This document shows, one piece after another, positions 37,809 to 47,154 of a stretch of 64,000 bases of DNA (positions are counted from its first letter, which is position 1; each line of letters opens with the position of its first letter). The DNA comes from Candidatus Dadabacteria bacterium (GTDB taxonomy: Bacteria; Desulfobacterota_D; UBA1144; Nemesobacterales; Nemesobacteraceae). A program made the position numbers and the translations under genes. The stretch is taken from the NCBI GenBank assembly GCA_009840385.1, contig VXNX01000013.1, positions 20,723-84,722 of the forward strand. Reading direction: 5' to 3'. The notes beneath the pieces were generated by a model. It searched no databases and was not told the DNA's origin. It saw nothing but the letters and a program-made list of their open reading frames with translations.

Positions 37809-37883
37809 TGGAGGCGGCGCCCGGAATCGAACCGGGGTATGACGGTTTTGCAGACCGTTGCCTTACCTCTTGGCTACGCCGCC
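37809..37883 (-). tRNA. tRNA-Cys (GCA anticodon)
   Basis: On the complement the acceptor stem GGCGGCG pairs with CGCCGCC, the anticodon loop reads CTGCAAA (anticodon GCA), and the T-arm is GGTTCGATTCC. The discriminator is U, the identity element of tRNA-Cys, and CCA is encoded. It lies 24 bases upstream of tRNA-Leu on the same strand and is probably co-transcribed. Confidence 0.95.
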
Positions 37884-37960
37884 CCTGTAGCACGGAATTT
37901 TGAATTGTACCGAAAAAAAGAAGTTTTGTGAATTTTGCCAAGCGGCGCATCCAGCTTCTC

Positions 37961-38752
37961 TCACGACGCGGGATCAATTTCGAAGTTTCCCGTAACAGTT
38001 GCTTTTCCCGACAAGCAGACTCTTTTCTCAAGAAGTCTTGTATGAACTAAGCCACCCCTTTCTGACGCCTGGTAGCCAGCGAGTTCTTTTTTCCCGAGCC
38101 TACGGCTCCAGAAAGGGCAGAGGCAGCAGTGAGCAGATCCCGTGACCGGATCCTCGTCTATCCCGGCGTTGGGTGCAAAAAAGCGTGAGACAAAATCGTA
38201 ACGATCAGAACTTGAGATGCTAGTTATGATAAGTCCTCTTGAATCAAGCTTCTTAACATGGTTCAGTTCCGGGACAGCGTTTCTTATTGTTTCCTCGTTT
38301 TCGTAGAGGGCGATGTAATCAAAACGGTTTCTTCCCACGTAAAGAGGCGCAGAGGAAATTGCTATGAGCAAATCCTTCGGCATCCCCACTTCCCAAGGAT
38401 CCTCCGAGGGAAAATCCATCTCTACAAGATCATTTTTTCTCCTTGCGGTAAGAACCCCGCTTTTTGTAGAAAACACGGCATCTTCCGTCGCGGGGATGAT
38501 GCCGAGAGTAAAGATAATGTGGGCACTCGCCAAGGTAGCGTGTCCGCACAAGTCAACTTCTGTTTCGGGAGTAAACCACCTGAGTTCAAAAACGCCGTCT
38601 TTTTCGAGAAGAAAAGCCGTCTCGGAAAGATTTACCTCGGAAGCGATTTTCTGCTTTGCCCGATCTGGTATTTCTTCCTCAAGAATGCTCACGGCAGCCG
38701 GATTCCCTGAATCCGGCCCGTCGGTAAAGGCATCAACGATGTATACTCTCAT
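37961..38752 (-). CDS. PhzF-family isomerase/epimerase
   Basis: A 263-residue member of the PhzF fold, which is related to diaminopimelate epimerase. The N-terminus has VDAFTDGPDSGNPAAVSIL, then LSETAFLLEK with the catalytic Glu. RWFTPETEVDLCGHATLASA and DEDPVTGSAHCCLCPFW complete the active site. Members isomerise small ring or amino-acid-derived metabolites. No phenazine genes are here, so the substrate is unknown. Its ATG overlaps the stop of the upstream VWA gene by one base (TAATG), so the two are coupled. Confidence 0.9.
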   Translation of the reverse strand: MRVYIVDAFTDGPDSGNPAAVSILEEEIPDRAKQKIASEVNLSETAFLLEKDGVFELRWFTPETEVDLCGHATLASAHIIFTLGIIPATEDAVFSTKSGVLTARRKNDLVEMDFPSEDPWEVGMPKDLLIAISSAPLYVGRNRFDYIALYENEETIRNAVPELNHVKKLDSRGLIITSISSSDRYDFVSRFFAPNAGIDEDPVTGSAHCCLCPFWSRRLGKKELAGYQASERGGLVHTRLLEKRVCLSGKATVTGNFEIDPAS

Positions 38753-39972
38753 TAGAAGCCCGCTGGAAATTCCGACGCGCCACGGTGGCCGGGACGGCGC
38801 TTGAGAGCCAAAATCGCGTCTTTTATGCCTGCAAGCGTCAGGGGAAACATGCTACCTTCGTAGAAATCGTTCAGCATTCCTATGCTTTCAGTCCACTTCC
38901 AATCATCCCGCGGTACGGGGTTAAGCCACACGGTAAAAGGATATTTCGTTTTTACTCTCTCAAGCCATCGCAGGCCAGGCTCGTCGTTATTGTGCTCGAC
39001 GCTTCCGTTGGGATAAACAAGTTCCCATGGGGACATGGACGCGTCGCCGACTATAATGCACTTGTAATCGCTGTTGTATTTGTTGAGCACCGAGAAGGTA
39101 GGTATCCGCTCGCTGAAACGTCTTGCGTTATTTTTCCATACGGCTTCGTAGATACAATTGTGAAAATAGTAGAATTCAAGGTGTTTGAACTCATGTCTGG
39201 CTGCGGAAAAAAGTCTTGAGCAAAGCTCGACATGATCTTCCATCGAACCTCCGACGTCGAAGAACATAAGAACCTTGACGTTGTTTTTCCGTAGGGGAAC
39301 AAACTCAAGGTCAAGCAGCCCCGCGTTTTTCGAAGTTCTGTCGATCGTCCCCTCGATGTCAAGTTCCTCCCCCACCCCTTCTCTTGTGAGAACCCTGAGT
39401 TTTCTCAGGGCCATCTTCATGTTCCTGACGTTTAATTCCACCGAATCGTCAAGATCACGAAATTCCCTTTTGTCCCATACTTTAACGGCCCGTCTCTGCC
39501 TGCTGCCATCCTGTCCTATGCGAACCCCGGCCGGGTTGTAACCGTAAGCTCCGTAAGGCGAAGTCCCCCCGGTGCCTATCCATCTGTTTCCTCCCTGGTG
39601 GCGTTTTCTCTGCTTCTCGAAAATTTCTCTCAGCCTCTCCATCAGTTCCTCTAGCCCGCCCATGGAGCGGATCATCTCTTTATCCTCCTCGGAGAGGACG
39701 TTTTCGAAATTCTTGCGCAGCCACTCAAGCGGAATCTGCATGAACTGCTCGGTATCGGCAAGCTGGGCTCCTCTGAAATAAGCGGAAAAGAGCCTGTCGA
39801 ATCTGTCAAGATGCCGTTCGTCTTTTACCATCACGCAACGGGCAAGATAGTAGAAATCGGTTGAGTCATAACCGATCACGTCACGGTCAAGGGCTTCCAG
39901 GAAAGTAAGATACTCTTTTAGGGTGACGGGAAATCCGTCGTTTTTAAGCAGCAGGAAAAAATCAAGAAACAT
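38752..39972 (-). CDS. CoxE-like VWA-domain protein
   Basis: A 406-residue protein whose C-terminal half is a von Willebrand A domain of the CoxE type. VLMFFDVGGSMEDH is a MIDAS-like DxGGS, with Gly in place of the first Ser. Further on are FYYFHNCIYEAVW and KCIIVGDASMSPWEL. The N-terminal half is helical and charged, with a linker around KRHQGGNRWIGTGG. It lies 18 bases downstream of the MoxR-type ATPase, the classical partner. Such MoxR/CoxE pairs act as chaperones in metal-enzyme maturation (for example CO dehydrogenase), but no client gene is visible here. Confidence 0.85.
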   Translation of the reverse strand: MFLDFFLLLKNDGFPVTLKEYLTFLEALDRDVIGYDSTDFYYLARCVMVKDERHLDRFDRLFSAYFRGAQLADTEQFMQIPLEWLRKNFENVLSEEDKEMIRSMGGLEELMERLREIFEKQRKRHQGGNRWIGTGGTSPYGAYGYNPAGVRIGQDGSRQRRAVKVWDKREFRDLDDSVELNVRNMKMALRKLRVLTREGVGEELDIEGTIDRTSKNAGLLDLEFVPLRKNNVKVLMFFDVGGSMEDHVELCSRLFSAARHEFKHLEFYYFHNCIYEAVWKNNARRFSERIPTFSVLNKYNSDYKCIIVGDASMSPWELVYPNGSVEHNNDEPGLRWLERVKTKYPFTVWLNPVPRDDWKWTESIGMLNDFYEGSMFPLTLAGIKDAILALKRRPGHRGASEFPAGF

Positions 39973-39990
39973 GAGCGTATCCCCCAGCCC

Positions 39991-40827
39991 TCACCTTCTG
40001 AATCTTCGCCTCATAACCTCAAGCATCTCGTAGTCCGCCTCATTTTTGATAAGTGCGCCCGAGTAAGGAGGCAGGTTCTCCTCAAGATCCACTCCCGGGA
40101 GTTCCCCTGCGGCCACTCGATCAGCCGCAAGGAGCTTTATCCAGTCTATGAGTTCGCTTGTCGAAGGTTTTTTCTTAAGACCGTCGATTTCCCTGACGGA
40201 ATAAAAAAGGGTAAGCGCGTTGTCCATAAGTTTCCGCCCGAGATCCGGGTAATGAACTTTTACTATTTTCTCAAGAGTCTTGCGGTCGGGAAAGGCTATG
40301 TAATGAAAAAAACATCTTCTCAAAAAGGCGTCGGGAAGCTCCTTTTCGTTATTCGAAGTAATTATCACTATTACTCTCTTAACCGCCCTTACGGTTTTTT
40401 TAAGCTCGTAGCAATAAAATTCCATCTTGTCTAGTTCCAAAAGAAGGTCATTCGGAAACTCTATGTCCGCCTTGTCTATCTCGTCAATCAGAAGTACTAC
40501 CTGCTCCGGGCTCTCAAAAGCCTCCCAGAGTTTTCCTTTCTTTATGTAGTTTGAGATATCGTTTACCCTCTCGTCCCCGAGTTGTGAGTCACGAAGCCTG
40601 GCGACGGCGTCGTATTCGTAAAGACCCTGCTGGGCCGTCGTAGTGGACTTTATGTGCCACGTTATAAGTTGCTTTCCAAGCGCCTTCGCAACCTCAAACG
40701 CGAGCATTGTCTTACCCGTGCCCGGCTCTCCCTTCACAAGTAGCGGACGCTCAAGAGTAATAGACGCATTAACGGCTACTGATAAGTCGTTTGTGGCTAT
40801 GTAATCGCTTGTGCCTTTGAACTTCAT
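39991..40827 (-). CDS. MoxR-family AAA+ ATPase
   Basis: AAA+ ATPase of 278 residues. Walker A is VKGEPGTGKTMLAFEVA, Walker B VVLLIDEIDKAD, sensor 1 VIVIITSNNEKELPDAFLRRC; sensor 2 lies in the C-terminal lid. The type is that of MoxR/CoxD proteins, which work with VWA proteins to insert cofactors or assemble complexes. It is paired with the CoxE-like gene just downstream. Confidence 0.9.
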   Translation of the reverse strand: MKFKGTSDYIATNDLSVAVNASITLERPLLVKGEPGTGKTMLAFEVAKALGKQLITWHIKSTTTAQQGLYEYDAVARLRDSQLGDERVNDISNYIKKGKLWEAFESPEQVVLLIDEIDKADIEFPNDLLLELDKMEFYCYELKKTVRAVKRVIVIITSNNEKELPDAFLRRCFFHYIAFPDRKTLEKIVKVHYPDLGRKLMDNALTLFYSVREIDGLKKKPSTSELIDWIKLLAADRVAAGELPGVDLEENLPPYSGALIKNEADYEMLEVMRRRFRR

Positions 40828-40864
40828 TTTTCACCTGCCTGTTGGGGAACCGCAGAGACCCCGC

Positions 40865-41734
40865 CTATTTATTGAATACGATTGTCCTGTTTTTGTAAAT
40901 CAAAATCTCCCGGTTTATATGGGACCAGATCGCGTTTGAAAGAACCAGCTTCTCAAGATCCTGCCCCTTTCTTTTGAGGTCGTCTATCGAGTCATCATAG
41001 TTAACCTTTATGACATCCTGCTCTATTATGGGTCCCGAATCGAGTTCATCGGTTACGTAATGACAGGTTGCTCCGACCACCTTAACCCCCCTTTCATACG
41101 CAGAGTGATAAGGGCGCGCACCAGGAAAGGCCGGAAGAAACGAATGATGGATATTCATTATTCTGTTGGGATAATGCGATACGAAATTCTCGGTAAAAAT
41201 CTGCATATACCTTGCAAGCACTATGAAATCCACATCGTAGCTGTGAAGAAGTTCAAGCTGCTCTGCCTCCACTTTTTCCTTGTTGTCCTGAACGTTCTCG
41301 AACACATAGAAATCCGCTCCGTGAAGACCCGCCACATCCCTGAGATCCGGATGATTGCTTATCACAAGGGGCATCTCAACGTCCCATTCCCTAGCGCGGA
41401 GTCTGTAAATTATGTCCGAGAGGCAGTGGGGAAGCTTGGAAACGAAAACCGCCATGCGCGGGATGTCTCCCGTAAAGAAAACCTCGAATTTCATGTCGAG
41501 TTTCTTCGCTACTTTCTCGCGGAAAATCTCCTCCGTCTCCTCGCGGGAGAGAGTAAAGCCGTCCATCCCCCACTTGGCCCGGATAAAGGTCACCATGTCG
41601 TTCGTGTCAACACAATGCTGCAGTGCGTGGATATTACCCCCGTATTCGAATATAAAGTTGGTGACCGCATGAACAAGACCGGGGCGATCCGGGGAGTGCA
41701 CTAGCAGAATTGCTTCTTCCTGTTTTTCCGGCAT
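40865..41734 (-). CDS. purU: Formyltetrahydrofolate deformylase
   Basis: Hydrolyses 10-formyl-THF to formate and THF, 289 residues. An N-terminal ACT domain (LLVHSPDRPGLVHAVTNFI) is followed by the formyltransferase-like catalytic domain with VISNHPDLRDVA, RIMNIHHSFLPAFPGARPYH and GATCHYVTDELDSGPIIEQD. These hold the Asn/His/Asp catalytic residues. The ACT domain suggests regulation by Met/Gly as in E. coli PurU. It is monocistronic, 37 bases upstream of the MoxR-type gene on the same strand. Confidence 0.94.
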   Translation of the reverse strand: MPEKQEEAILLVHSPDRPGLVHAVTNFIFEYGGNIHALQHCVDTNDMVTFIRAKWGMDGFTLSREETEEIFREKVAKKLDMKFEVFFTGDIPRMAVFVSKLPHCLSDIIYRLRAREWDVEMPLVISNHPDLRDVAGLHGADFYVFENVQDNKEKVEAEQLELLHSYDVDFIVLARYMQIFTENFVSHYPNRIMNIHHSFLPAFPGARPYHSAYERGVKVVGATCHYVTDELDSGPIIEQDVIKVNYDDSIDDLKRKGQDLEKLVLSNAIWSHINREILIYKNRTIVFNK

Positions 41735-41783
41735 TTTCAGTTAAAATCCGTTTCCTAGTTTTTGATGGCTTCCGCCTATAAGA

Positions 41784-42272
41784 CTACGACCAAGGCTCCT
41801 TGTAGTAGTAGGTAAAGTTAGCAACCTTCGGCCGCTCCGTCCATCCTTTTTTTCTGTAAAAACCCCGCAGGTACGATGGCTTGTCCCTGCCGTTGGTCAC
41901 CATCAGACGGTAAACATCCCTTTTTTTACCCTCTTCCATAACCGCTTCGATAAGGCGGCTCCCCGCCCCCATTCCACTTGCCGAAGGACTTACGAACAGG
42001 TCTGAGACGTAGCCCTCGTAGCTTCCGAGCATAACAAACGGTACCCAGTGAACGGTGGTGAACCCGAGGACCCTTCCCCCGGAATCACATGCGACGTACA
42101 TGGTGTGCCCTTCCGGATCTCCGTTTGCTTGAAGTATGAGATCCCGAATCGGAGACGACACTTCCTCAAGTGAAAGGGAGTTCCTTCTCTCAGACCAGCC
42201 AATCTCTTTCAGTATCAGGGCCATCGCCTCCGCGTCGTCGTCCGTGGCTTTTCTTACGGTGAGTTCTTTCAA
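41784..42272 (-). CDS. GNAT-family N-acetyltransferase
   Basis: Single GNAT domain, about 162 residues, with VRKATDDDAEAMALIL at the start and the acetyl-CoA loop VSPSASGMGAGSRLIEAV. The open frame reaches 42392, but that would overlap the crotonase gene. A TTG at 42272 preceded by AGGA gives the family-sized protein without overlap. The substrate is unknown. It is probably co-transcribed with the upstream crotonase and glnS. Confidence 0.78.
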   Translation of the reverse strand: MKELTVRKATDDDAEAMALILKEIGWSERRNSLSLEEVSSPIRDLILQANGDPEGHTMYVACDSGGRVLGFTTVHWVPFVMLGSYEGYVSDLFVSPSASGMGAGSRLIEAVMEEGKKRDVYRLMVTNGRDKPSYLRGFYRKKGWTERPKVANFTYYYKEPWS

Positions 42273-42291
42273 AGTTCTTCCTGCAACATTA

Positions 42292-43068
42292 TCATTTTTT
42301 CTTTTTTCCCAAGGTTTCAACCAGAGCCCGGAGGCTCTCCAAAACTCCCGGGCTGCGCAGAATTTTCGGAAGTTCCCTGTCAACCTCGGCACAAGTTCCT
42401 TCTATATTCGCCACGACCTCGCGGCGAAGAGCCGTTTTAGAGAAGGCGTAACCGGGAATAAGCGACGGACCGTACTGACCCGCGAACTCAACGCAGTGAG
42501 AAAGAAGCTTGTCCGCTTCGTTGCTTTCATCGAAAAAACCGAGTCTGACGGCGTCGCGGGGTTCGTAAAGAAAACCTGTTGTCATGACCTGCTGCGCAAT
42601 TGCCGTACCCAGCACGTAAAGCACGATCTGGGCTATCGCCGAAGGAATGGGAAAACCTATGGTGATTTCATTAAGACCGAACCTTGCTCCTGAATCAACG
42701 CATACCCTGTAATCGCAGCAGAGCGCCAGTATAAGTCCACCCGCTATCGCGTGACCGTTCACCGCAGCCACAACAGGTCTTTCATAAGTAAAAACCCGAA
42801 GCAAAGCGCCGCGAAAACGTTCGTACCACTGCCAGATTTCCTCTTCGTCCCCAGTGGTAAAAAGCGAAAGATGGTACTTAAGATCAAGGCCGGCGGAAAA
42901 AACCCTCTCAGAAGAGGTAAGGACCACGGGGCTTTCCGTGTGATCGCTCTCAAGCGTCGTGAAAGCCTCGTCAAGGTCACTGAAGAAGCCCTCGCCCATG
43001 ACGTTCATCGGGTTTGAGTTCATGCGCACGACTGCGACGTCACCAATTCTTTCAATTTCCCAGCTCAT
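42292..43068 (-). CDS. Enoyl-CoA hydratase/isomerase-family protein
   Basis: Crotonase-fold protein, about 258 residues from ATG 43068; the longer frame from 43098 has no better start. The oxyanion-hole segments are VFSAGLDLKYHL and NGHAIAGGLILALCCDYRV, and GARFGLNEITIGFPIPSA follows. The usual hydratase glutamates are not obviously both present. The exact reaction (isomerase, hydratase or other) is therefore open. It sits between glnS and a GNAT gene, separate from the beta-oxidation operon downstream. Confidence 0.82.
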   Translation of the reverse strand: MSWEIERIGDVAVVRMNSNPMNVMGEGFFSDLDEAFTTLESDHTESPVVLTSSERVFSAGLDLKYHLSLFTTGDEEEIWQWYERFRGALLRVFTYERPVVAAVNGHAIAGGLILALCCDYRVCVDSGARFGLNEITIGFPIPSAIAQIVLYVLGTAIAQQVMTTGFLYEPRDAVRLGFFDESNEADKLLSHCVEFAGQYGPSLIPGYAFSKTALRREVVANIEGTCAEVDRELPKILRSPGVLESLRALVETLGKKKK

Positions 43069-43098
43069 AATGTTTCTCAATCCGCACGAAAGCCGCAA

Positions 43099-44817
43099 TC
43101 AAGCCGTTTTGCCTCCCGAGCGGCGACTCCATGAATCCCTAAGGGAAACCGTCCTGTTAAAAACGGGCGCCCCGGGCACTGAATCCGCGGAATCAAGCAT
43201 GAAATATCCCTTCCTTTCAAACTGATAGTTGATATCTCCTAAACAGTCCCCAAGAGCCGGTTCGGCCGCGCAATTCTCGAGTATCTGCAGGGAATCCGGA
43301 TTCAGAAACTCGGTAAACTCCCTCTGCTTGTCGGCCATCGGGTTGGGAACGGTAAAAAGTCTGTCGTAGAGCCTGACGGTCACCCTCGAGGCGTTTTTCG
43401 CGCAAACCCAGTGTATGGTACCTCTTACTTTCCTTCCATCAGGCGCGCTCCCACCTCTTGTTTCGGGGTCGTATTCACAGTGAACCTCGGTTACCTCTCC
43501 GGTCGCCGGGTCGCGCTCAAAACCCACGCACCTCACTATGTAGGCGTAGCGCAGGCGCACTTCGGAACCGGGGGAGAGCCTGTAGAACTTTTTCGGCGGA
43601 TCCTCCATAAAATCATCCCTTTCAATGAAAAGCTCTTTTGAGAAAGGGACTTTCCTTTTTCCCATGGAGGGATCTTCCGGATTGTTTACCGCTTCGAGCT
43701 CCTCTTCCGCGCCCTCGGGATAGTTAACTATCACCACTTTCAGCGGGTCAAGCACCGCCATAACCCTCTGCGCCCTCTTGTTAAGGTCTTCCCTTACGCT
43801 GTGCTCAAGAAGCTCCACGTCTATAACGCTGTCCTGTTTCGTAATACCTATTTTCCGGCAGAAATCCCTTATCGACTCAGGCGTGTATCCTCTTCTGCGC
43901 AATCCCGAGATTGTGGGCATCCTAGGATCGTCCCAACCGCTTACGTATCCCTCGGAAACCAGCTTCATGAGATTTCTTTTGCTGAGAACCGTGTAGCTGA
44001 GGTTGAGCCTCGCGAACTCGATCTGCCGGGAATGATATATACCGAGCTGGGCGATAAACCAGTTGTAAAGAGGCCGGTGGTCCTCAAACTCAAGAGTGCA
44101 AAGCGAATGTGTGATGCCCTCAATGGAGTCGCTCTGTCCGTGGGCCCAGTCATACATCGGATAAATGGACCAGGAATCCCCAGTACGGGCATGGGTCTTC
44201 TTCATTATCCGGTACATGACCGGGTCGCGCATGTTCATGTTGCCCGAAGCCATGTCTATTTTCGCCCGAAGCACGTACTGTCCATCGTCGAAATCCCCGT
44301 CTCTCATAACCCGGAAAAGCTTCAGGTTCTCCTCAATAGACCTCTCCCTTGAAGGGCTCTCACTGCCGGGTTCAGAAAGTGTTCCCCGGTATTCTCTTAT
44401 TTCCTCAGCGCTCAGGTCGTCCACGTAGGCCTTCCCCTCGCTTATCAGCCTAAGGGCGTATTCATAGAGCTGCTCGAAATAATCAGAGGCGTAATAAGTC
44501 CTGTCTTCCCACTCAAACCCAAGCCAGCTTATATCTTCCTTTATGGCCTCTTCGTAGATTATGTCTTCCTTTGAGGGGTTTGTATCGTCAAAGCGCAGGT
44601 TGCATGTTCCGCCGAATTCTTCGGCTACACCAAAATTGAGACATATGGATTTCGCGTGGCCTATGTGGAGATAGCCGTTTGGCTCGGGCGGAAAACGGGT
44701 AATGGGCTTTGCAATTCCGGATTGAAGATCGCTTCTTATCCTGGCCCTTATAAAATCCTCGGACTCCGGAGGTCCGTTTTTGTCCGCCTTCGGTTTCATG
44801 GTTACGCGCGATGACAT
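43099..44817 (-). CDS. glnS: Glutaminyl-tRNA synthetase
   Basis: Class I synthetase, 572 residues. The HIGH motif is in [23 protein letters not shown] is represented by [12 protein letters not shown], and DNTNPSKED-like DDTNPSKED follows the ATP site. The C-terminal beta-barrel anticodon-binding domain is complete. Its presence means Gln-tRNA is made directly, so any GatCAB-type amidotransferase would be needed only for Asn. ATG 44817 is used; ATG 44799 is an alternative. Confidence 0.95.
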   Translation of the reverse strand: MSSRVTMKPKADKNGPPESEDFIRARIRSDLQSGIAKPITRFPPEPNGYLHIGHAKSICLNFGVAEEFGGTCNLRFDDTNPSKEDIIYEEAIKEDISWLGFEWEDRTYYASDYFEQLYEYALRLISEGKAYVDDLSAEEIREYRGTLSEPGSESPSRERSIEENLKLFRVMRDGDFDDGQYVLRAKIDMASGNMNMRDPVMYRIMKKTHARTGDSWSIYPMYDWAHGQSDSIEGITHSLCTLEFEDHRPLYNWFIAQLGIYHSRQIEFARLNLSYTVLSKRNLMKLVSEGYVSGWDDPRMPTISGLRRRGYTPESIRDFCRKIGITKQDSVIDVELLEHSVREDLNKRAQRVMAVLDPLKVVIVNYPEGAEEELEAVNNPEDPSMGKRKVPFSKELFIERDDFMEDPPKKFYRLSPGSEVRLRYAYIVRCVGFERDPATGEVTEVHCEYDPETRGGSAPDGRKVRGTIHWVCAKNASRVTVRLYDRLFTVPNPMADKQREFTEFLNPDSLQILENCAAEPALGDCLGDINYQFERKGYFMLDSADSVPGAPVFNRTVSLRDSWSRRSGGKTA

Positions 44818-44908
44818 CCACCGAGCAAGAAGATGAAGTTTCGGGTAGCGGTCCCGAAGCGGTCCGTTTTTCCCCCCGGGGCGGTTTCACGTGGCGGGGA
44901 AAACCGCA

Positions 44909-45463
44909 CTATTTCCATTTTATGTTGCACCCGATACTCGGAATCTGCTCCCATCCAATTGTCTGGCCCGCTATAATGGAGTCGAGTGCCATACGCATAT
45001 CCTTTCCGGTAACCGGTTTTCCGTTTCCGGGTCTTGAGTCGTCAAACTGCCCCCTGTAAACGCATTTCAGACCTTGGTCGTAAACGAAAAAGTCGGGTGT
45101 GCAGGCGGCGTCATAGGCCCTGGCGACTTCCTGCGTCTCATCGAACAGGTAGGGAAACGAATACCCCTTTTCCTCCGCGACTTCCTTCATTTTCTCGGGA
45201 GAATCATCAGGGTAGTTCTCAACGTCGTTTGAATTTATCGCTACGAAGGAAACTCCTCTGGGAATGTACTCATCGGCAACTTCCACCAGCCCATCCTGCA
45301 GGTGCTTCACGTAAGGACAGTGATTGCATATGAACATAAGCACCGTAGCCACATCCGACTTGAGATCGCCAAGCGACAGTTCGCTGCCGCTTACGACATC
45401 CGGCAGCCGGAAGTCAGGAGCCTCGCTCCCCAACGGAATCATCGTCGATAGAGTCTTAACCAT
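44909..45463 (-). CDS. Thioredoxin-fold (AhpC/TSA-like) redox protein
   Basis: A 184-residue thioredoxin-like protein with APDFRLPDVVSGSELSLGDL, a CNHCPYVKHL active site and CTPDFFVYDQGLKCVYRGQ. The pattern matches cytosolic peroxiredoxin/TlpA-like proteins that carry CxxCPYV. There is no signal peptide, so it is cytoplasmic. It lies just upstream of the CDGSH gene on the same strand, so the two redox proteins are probably co-expressed. Confidence 0.85.
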   Translation of the reverse strand: MVKTLSTMIPLGSEAPDFRLPDVVSGSELSLGDLKSDVATVLMFICNHCPYVKHLQDGLVEVADEYIPRGVSFVAINSNDVENYPDDSPEKMKEVAEEKGYSFPYLFDETQEVARAYDAACTPDFFVYDQGLKCVYRGQFDDSRPGNGKPVTGKDMRMALDSIIAGQTIGWEQIPSIGCNIKWK

Positions 45464-45489
45464 TTTTTCATCTTCTCCTGGTTCTTAGG

Positions 45490-45900
45490 TTATTTGTCAG
45501 TGAAACCGATCTGCTTGTGCGAACCGTCGCAAAACGGCTTGTTCTCAGAAGCCCCGCAACGGCAAAGATAGTAAGGATCATCCCCAGAGAGTCCCGAATC
45601 ATCCCCAATGCAAAGTTCAGTATCTCCGCAGACCTCGTAGGGACCGTTCTTAAGCGATCTTATAACCGTGTCGCCTTCCTTGTCGGGGACAGAAGACTCG
45701 CCAGGGGGAATAATGCTTTTAAAACCCGCCCTCCTGTGCGAACCATCGCAAAATGGCTTGTTCTCAGAGTTTCCGCAACGGCAAAGAGCGATTTTCTTTT
45801 TTATCGCCAGTCCGTTCCCTTCCCCGTCTTCAAGCAACTTGAGGTCGCTTACAATCAGGGGACCATCGTCCATGATCTCTATTTTGGCTTTTTCGCTCAT
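45490..45900 (-). CDS. Tandem CDGSH iron-sulfur protein
   Basis: A 136-residue protein carrying two CDGSH [2Fe-2S] sites: CRCGNSENKPFCDGSHRRAGF-type in the first half and CRCGASENKPFCDGSHKQIGF-type at the C-terminus. Each gives the CxCxxS...CDGSH ligand set (three Cys, one His). Between them is a stretch resembling the iron-binding zinc-finger/MitoNEET-like linker. Such proteins transfer electrons or clusters. The gene precedes the thioredoxin-like gene by 26 bases. Confidence 0.9.
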   Translation of the reverse strand: MSEKAKIEIMDDGPLIVSDLKLLEDGEGNGLAIKKKIALCRCGNSENKPFCDGSHRRAGFKSIIPPGESSVPDKEGDTVIRSLKNGPYEVCGDTELCIGDDSGLSGDDPYYLCRCGASENKPFCDGSHKQIGFTDK

Positions 45901-45961
45901 ATCGGGCTATTGGTCAAGGGAATCCGCCGCCCACTCGGACAGCTTCCACTTATGTCTGAGT

Positions 45962-47152
45962 TTACATTTTTTCGACAACCATTGCTATACCCATACCGCC
46001 TCCCATGCAAAGAGAAACCATCCCGTATCCACCGGGGCGGACATTTTCAAATTCATGAAGAAGCTTTACGAGCAACACCGCTCCCGTGGCCCCCACGGGG
46101 TGCCCGAGCGCTATGGCTCCACCGTTTACGTTCAGTTTTTCCTCAGCAATTGGGAAATCGCTCAGTACCGCGAGGGACTGCGCCGCGAAGGCCTCGTTAA
46201 GTTCAACCAGATCGATATCGTCGATTCCGAGCCCGGCTTTGTCAAGAGCCATGCGCATTGCGGGAACCGGACCGATTCCCATGATCGCAGGGTCAACGCC
46301 GGAAATCGCATAGGATTTAATCGACGCAAGCGGATTCAGACCCAGTTTTTCCGCTTTACTCTCGGAAGATACGATCAGGGCGGCAGCACCGTCGTTGATG
46401 CCCGAGGAGTTTGCTGCCGTTACCGTGCCGTCTTTCTTGAAAACCGGTCTTAACTCCGAAATCCTCTCAAGCGTAACGTCCGGTCTCGGGTGCTCATCAG
46501 CGTCAAACTGAACGGAACTGCCCCTTCGCCCGGGAACGGACACCGGAACGATCTGGGAAGTGAATTTCCCATTCTCCATCGCGGTTTTGGCCTTCATCTG
46601 GCTTGAGTAGGCGAACTCGTCCTGGCGCTCTCTTGATATTTCGTATCTCTCCGCGAGGTTCTCCGCCGTAACGCCCATGTGGTAGTCGTTAAACGCATCC
46701 ATGAGCCCGTCACACAGAATTCCATCCACAAGCTCATCGGAAGGCGTTGACATCTTGTATCCCCACCTAGCTTTCCGAAGATAGAAGGGAGCCGTACTCA
46801 TGCTCTCCATCCCCCCCGCCACAATGCATTCGCAGTCGTCGGACTTTATGGCCTGGGCGGCATTTACGACAGACTGAAGACCCGAGCCACATACCCTGTT
46901 AACGGTAATCGCGGGGGTTTCAGCCTTTAATCCGGAATTAATCGATACCTGCCTCGCCGGATTCTGCCCCTGCCCCGCTCCCAGTATGTTGCCCATTATG
47001 CAGTCATCTACCTGTTCGGGCGGCAGGGACGCTCTGTTTATAACCTCCTTGACAACCGCCGTCCCGAGATCGACTGCGGAGACATCCTTAAGCGTTCCTC
47101 CGAACGTCCCTATCGCAGTCCTAAGTGGCTCTGAAAGCACGACTTTTTCCAT
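45962..47152 (-). CDS. Acetyl-CoA C-acetyltransferase (thiolase)
   Basis: Thiolase of 396 residues. The acyl-accepting Cys is in NRVCGSGLQSVVNAAQ, followed by GGMESMSTAPFYL. The catalytic His is in NVNGGAIALGHPVGATGA, and the second Cys in SLCMGGGMGIAMV. It condenses two acetyl-CoA or cleaves 3-ketoacyl-CoA. It is the last gene of a four-gene beta-oxidation operon and starts two bases after the enoyl-CoA hydratase stop. Confidence 0.94.
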   Translation of the reverse strand: MEKVVLSEPLRTAIGTFGGTLKDVSAVDLGTAVVKEVINRASLPPEQVDDCIMGNILGAGQGQNPARQVSINSGLKAETPAITVNRVCGSGLQSVVNAAQAIKSDDCECIVAGGMESMSTAPFYLRKARWGYKMSTPSDELVDGILCDGLMDAFNDYHMGVTAENLAERYEISRERQDEFAYSSQMKAKTAMENGKFTSQIVPVSVPGRRGSSVQFDADEHPRPDVTLERISELRPVFKKDGTVTAANSSGINDGAAALIVSSESKAEKLGLNPLASIKSYAISGVDPAIMGIGPVPAMRMALDKAGLGIDDIDLVELNEAFAAQSLAVLSDFPIAEEKLNVNGGAIALGHPVGATGAVLLVKLLHEFENVRPGGYGMVSLCMGGGMGIAMVVEKM

Positions 47153-47154
47153 GG

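Noticed and set aside
37700..37883. tRNA pair as an integration site of a mobile element
   Set aside because: No integrase gene or repeated tRNA end is seen on either side.
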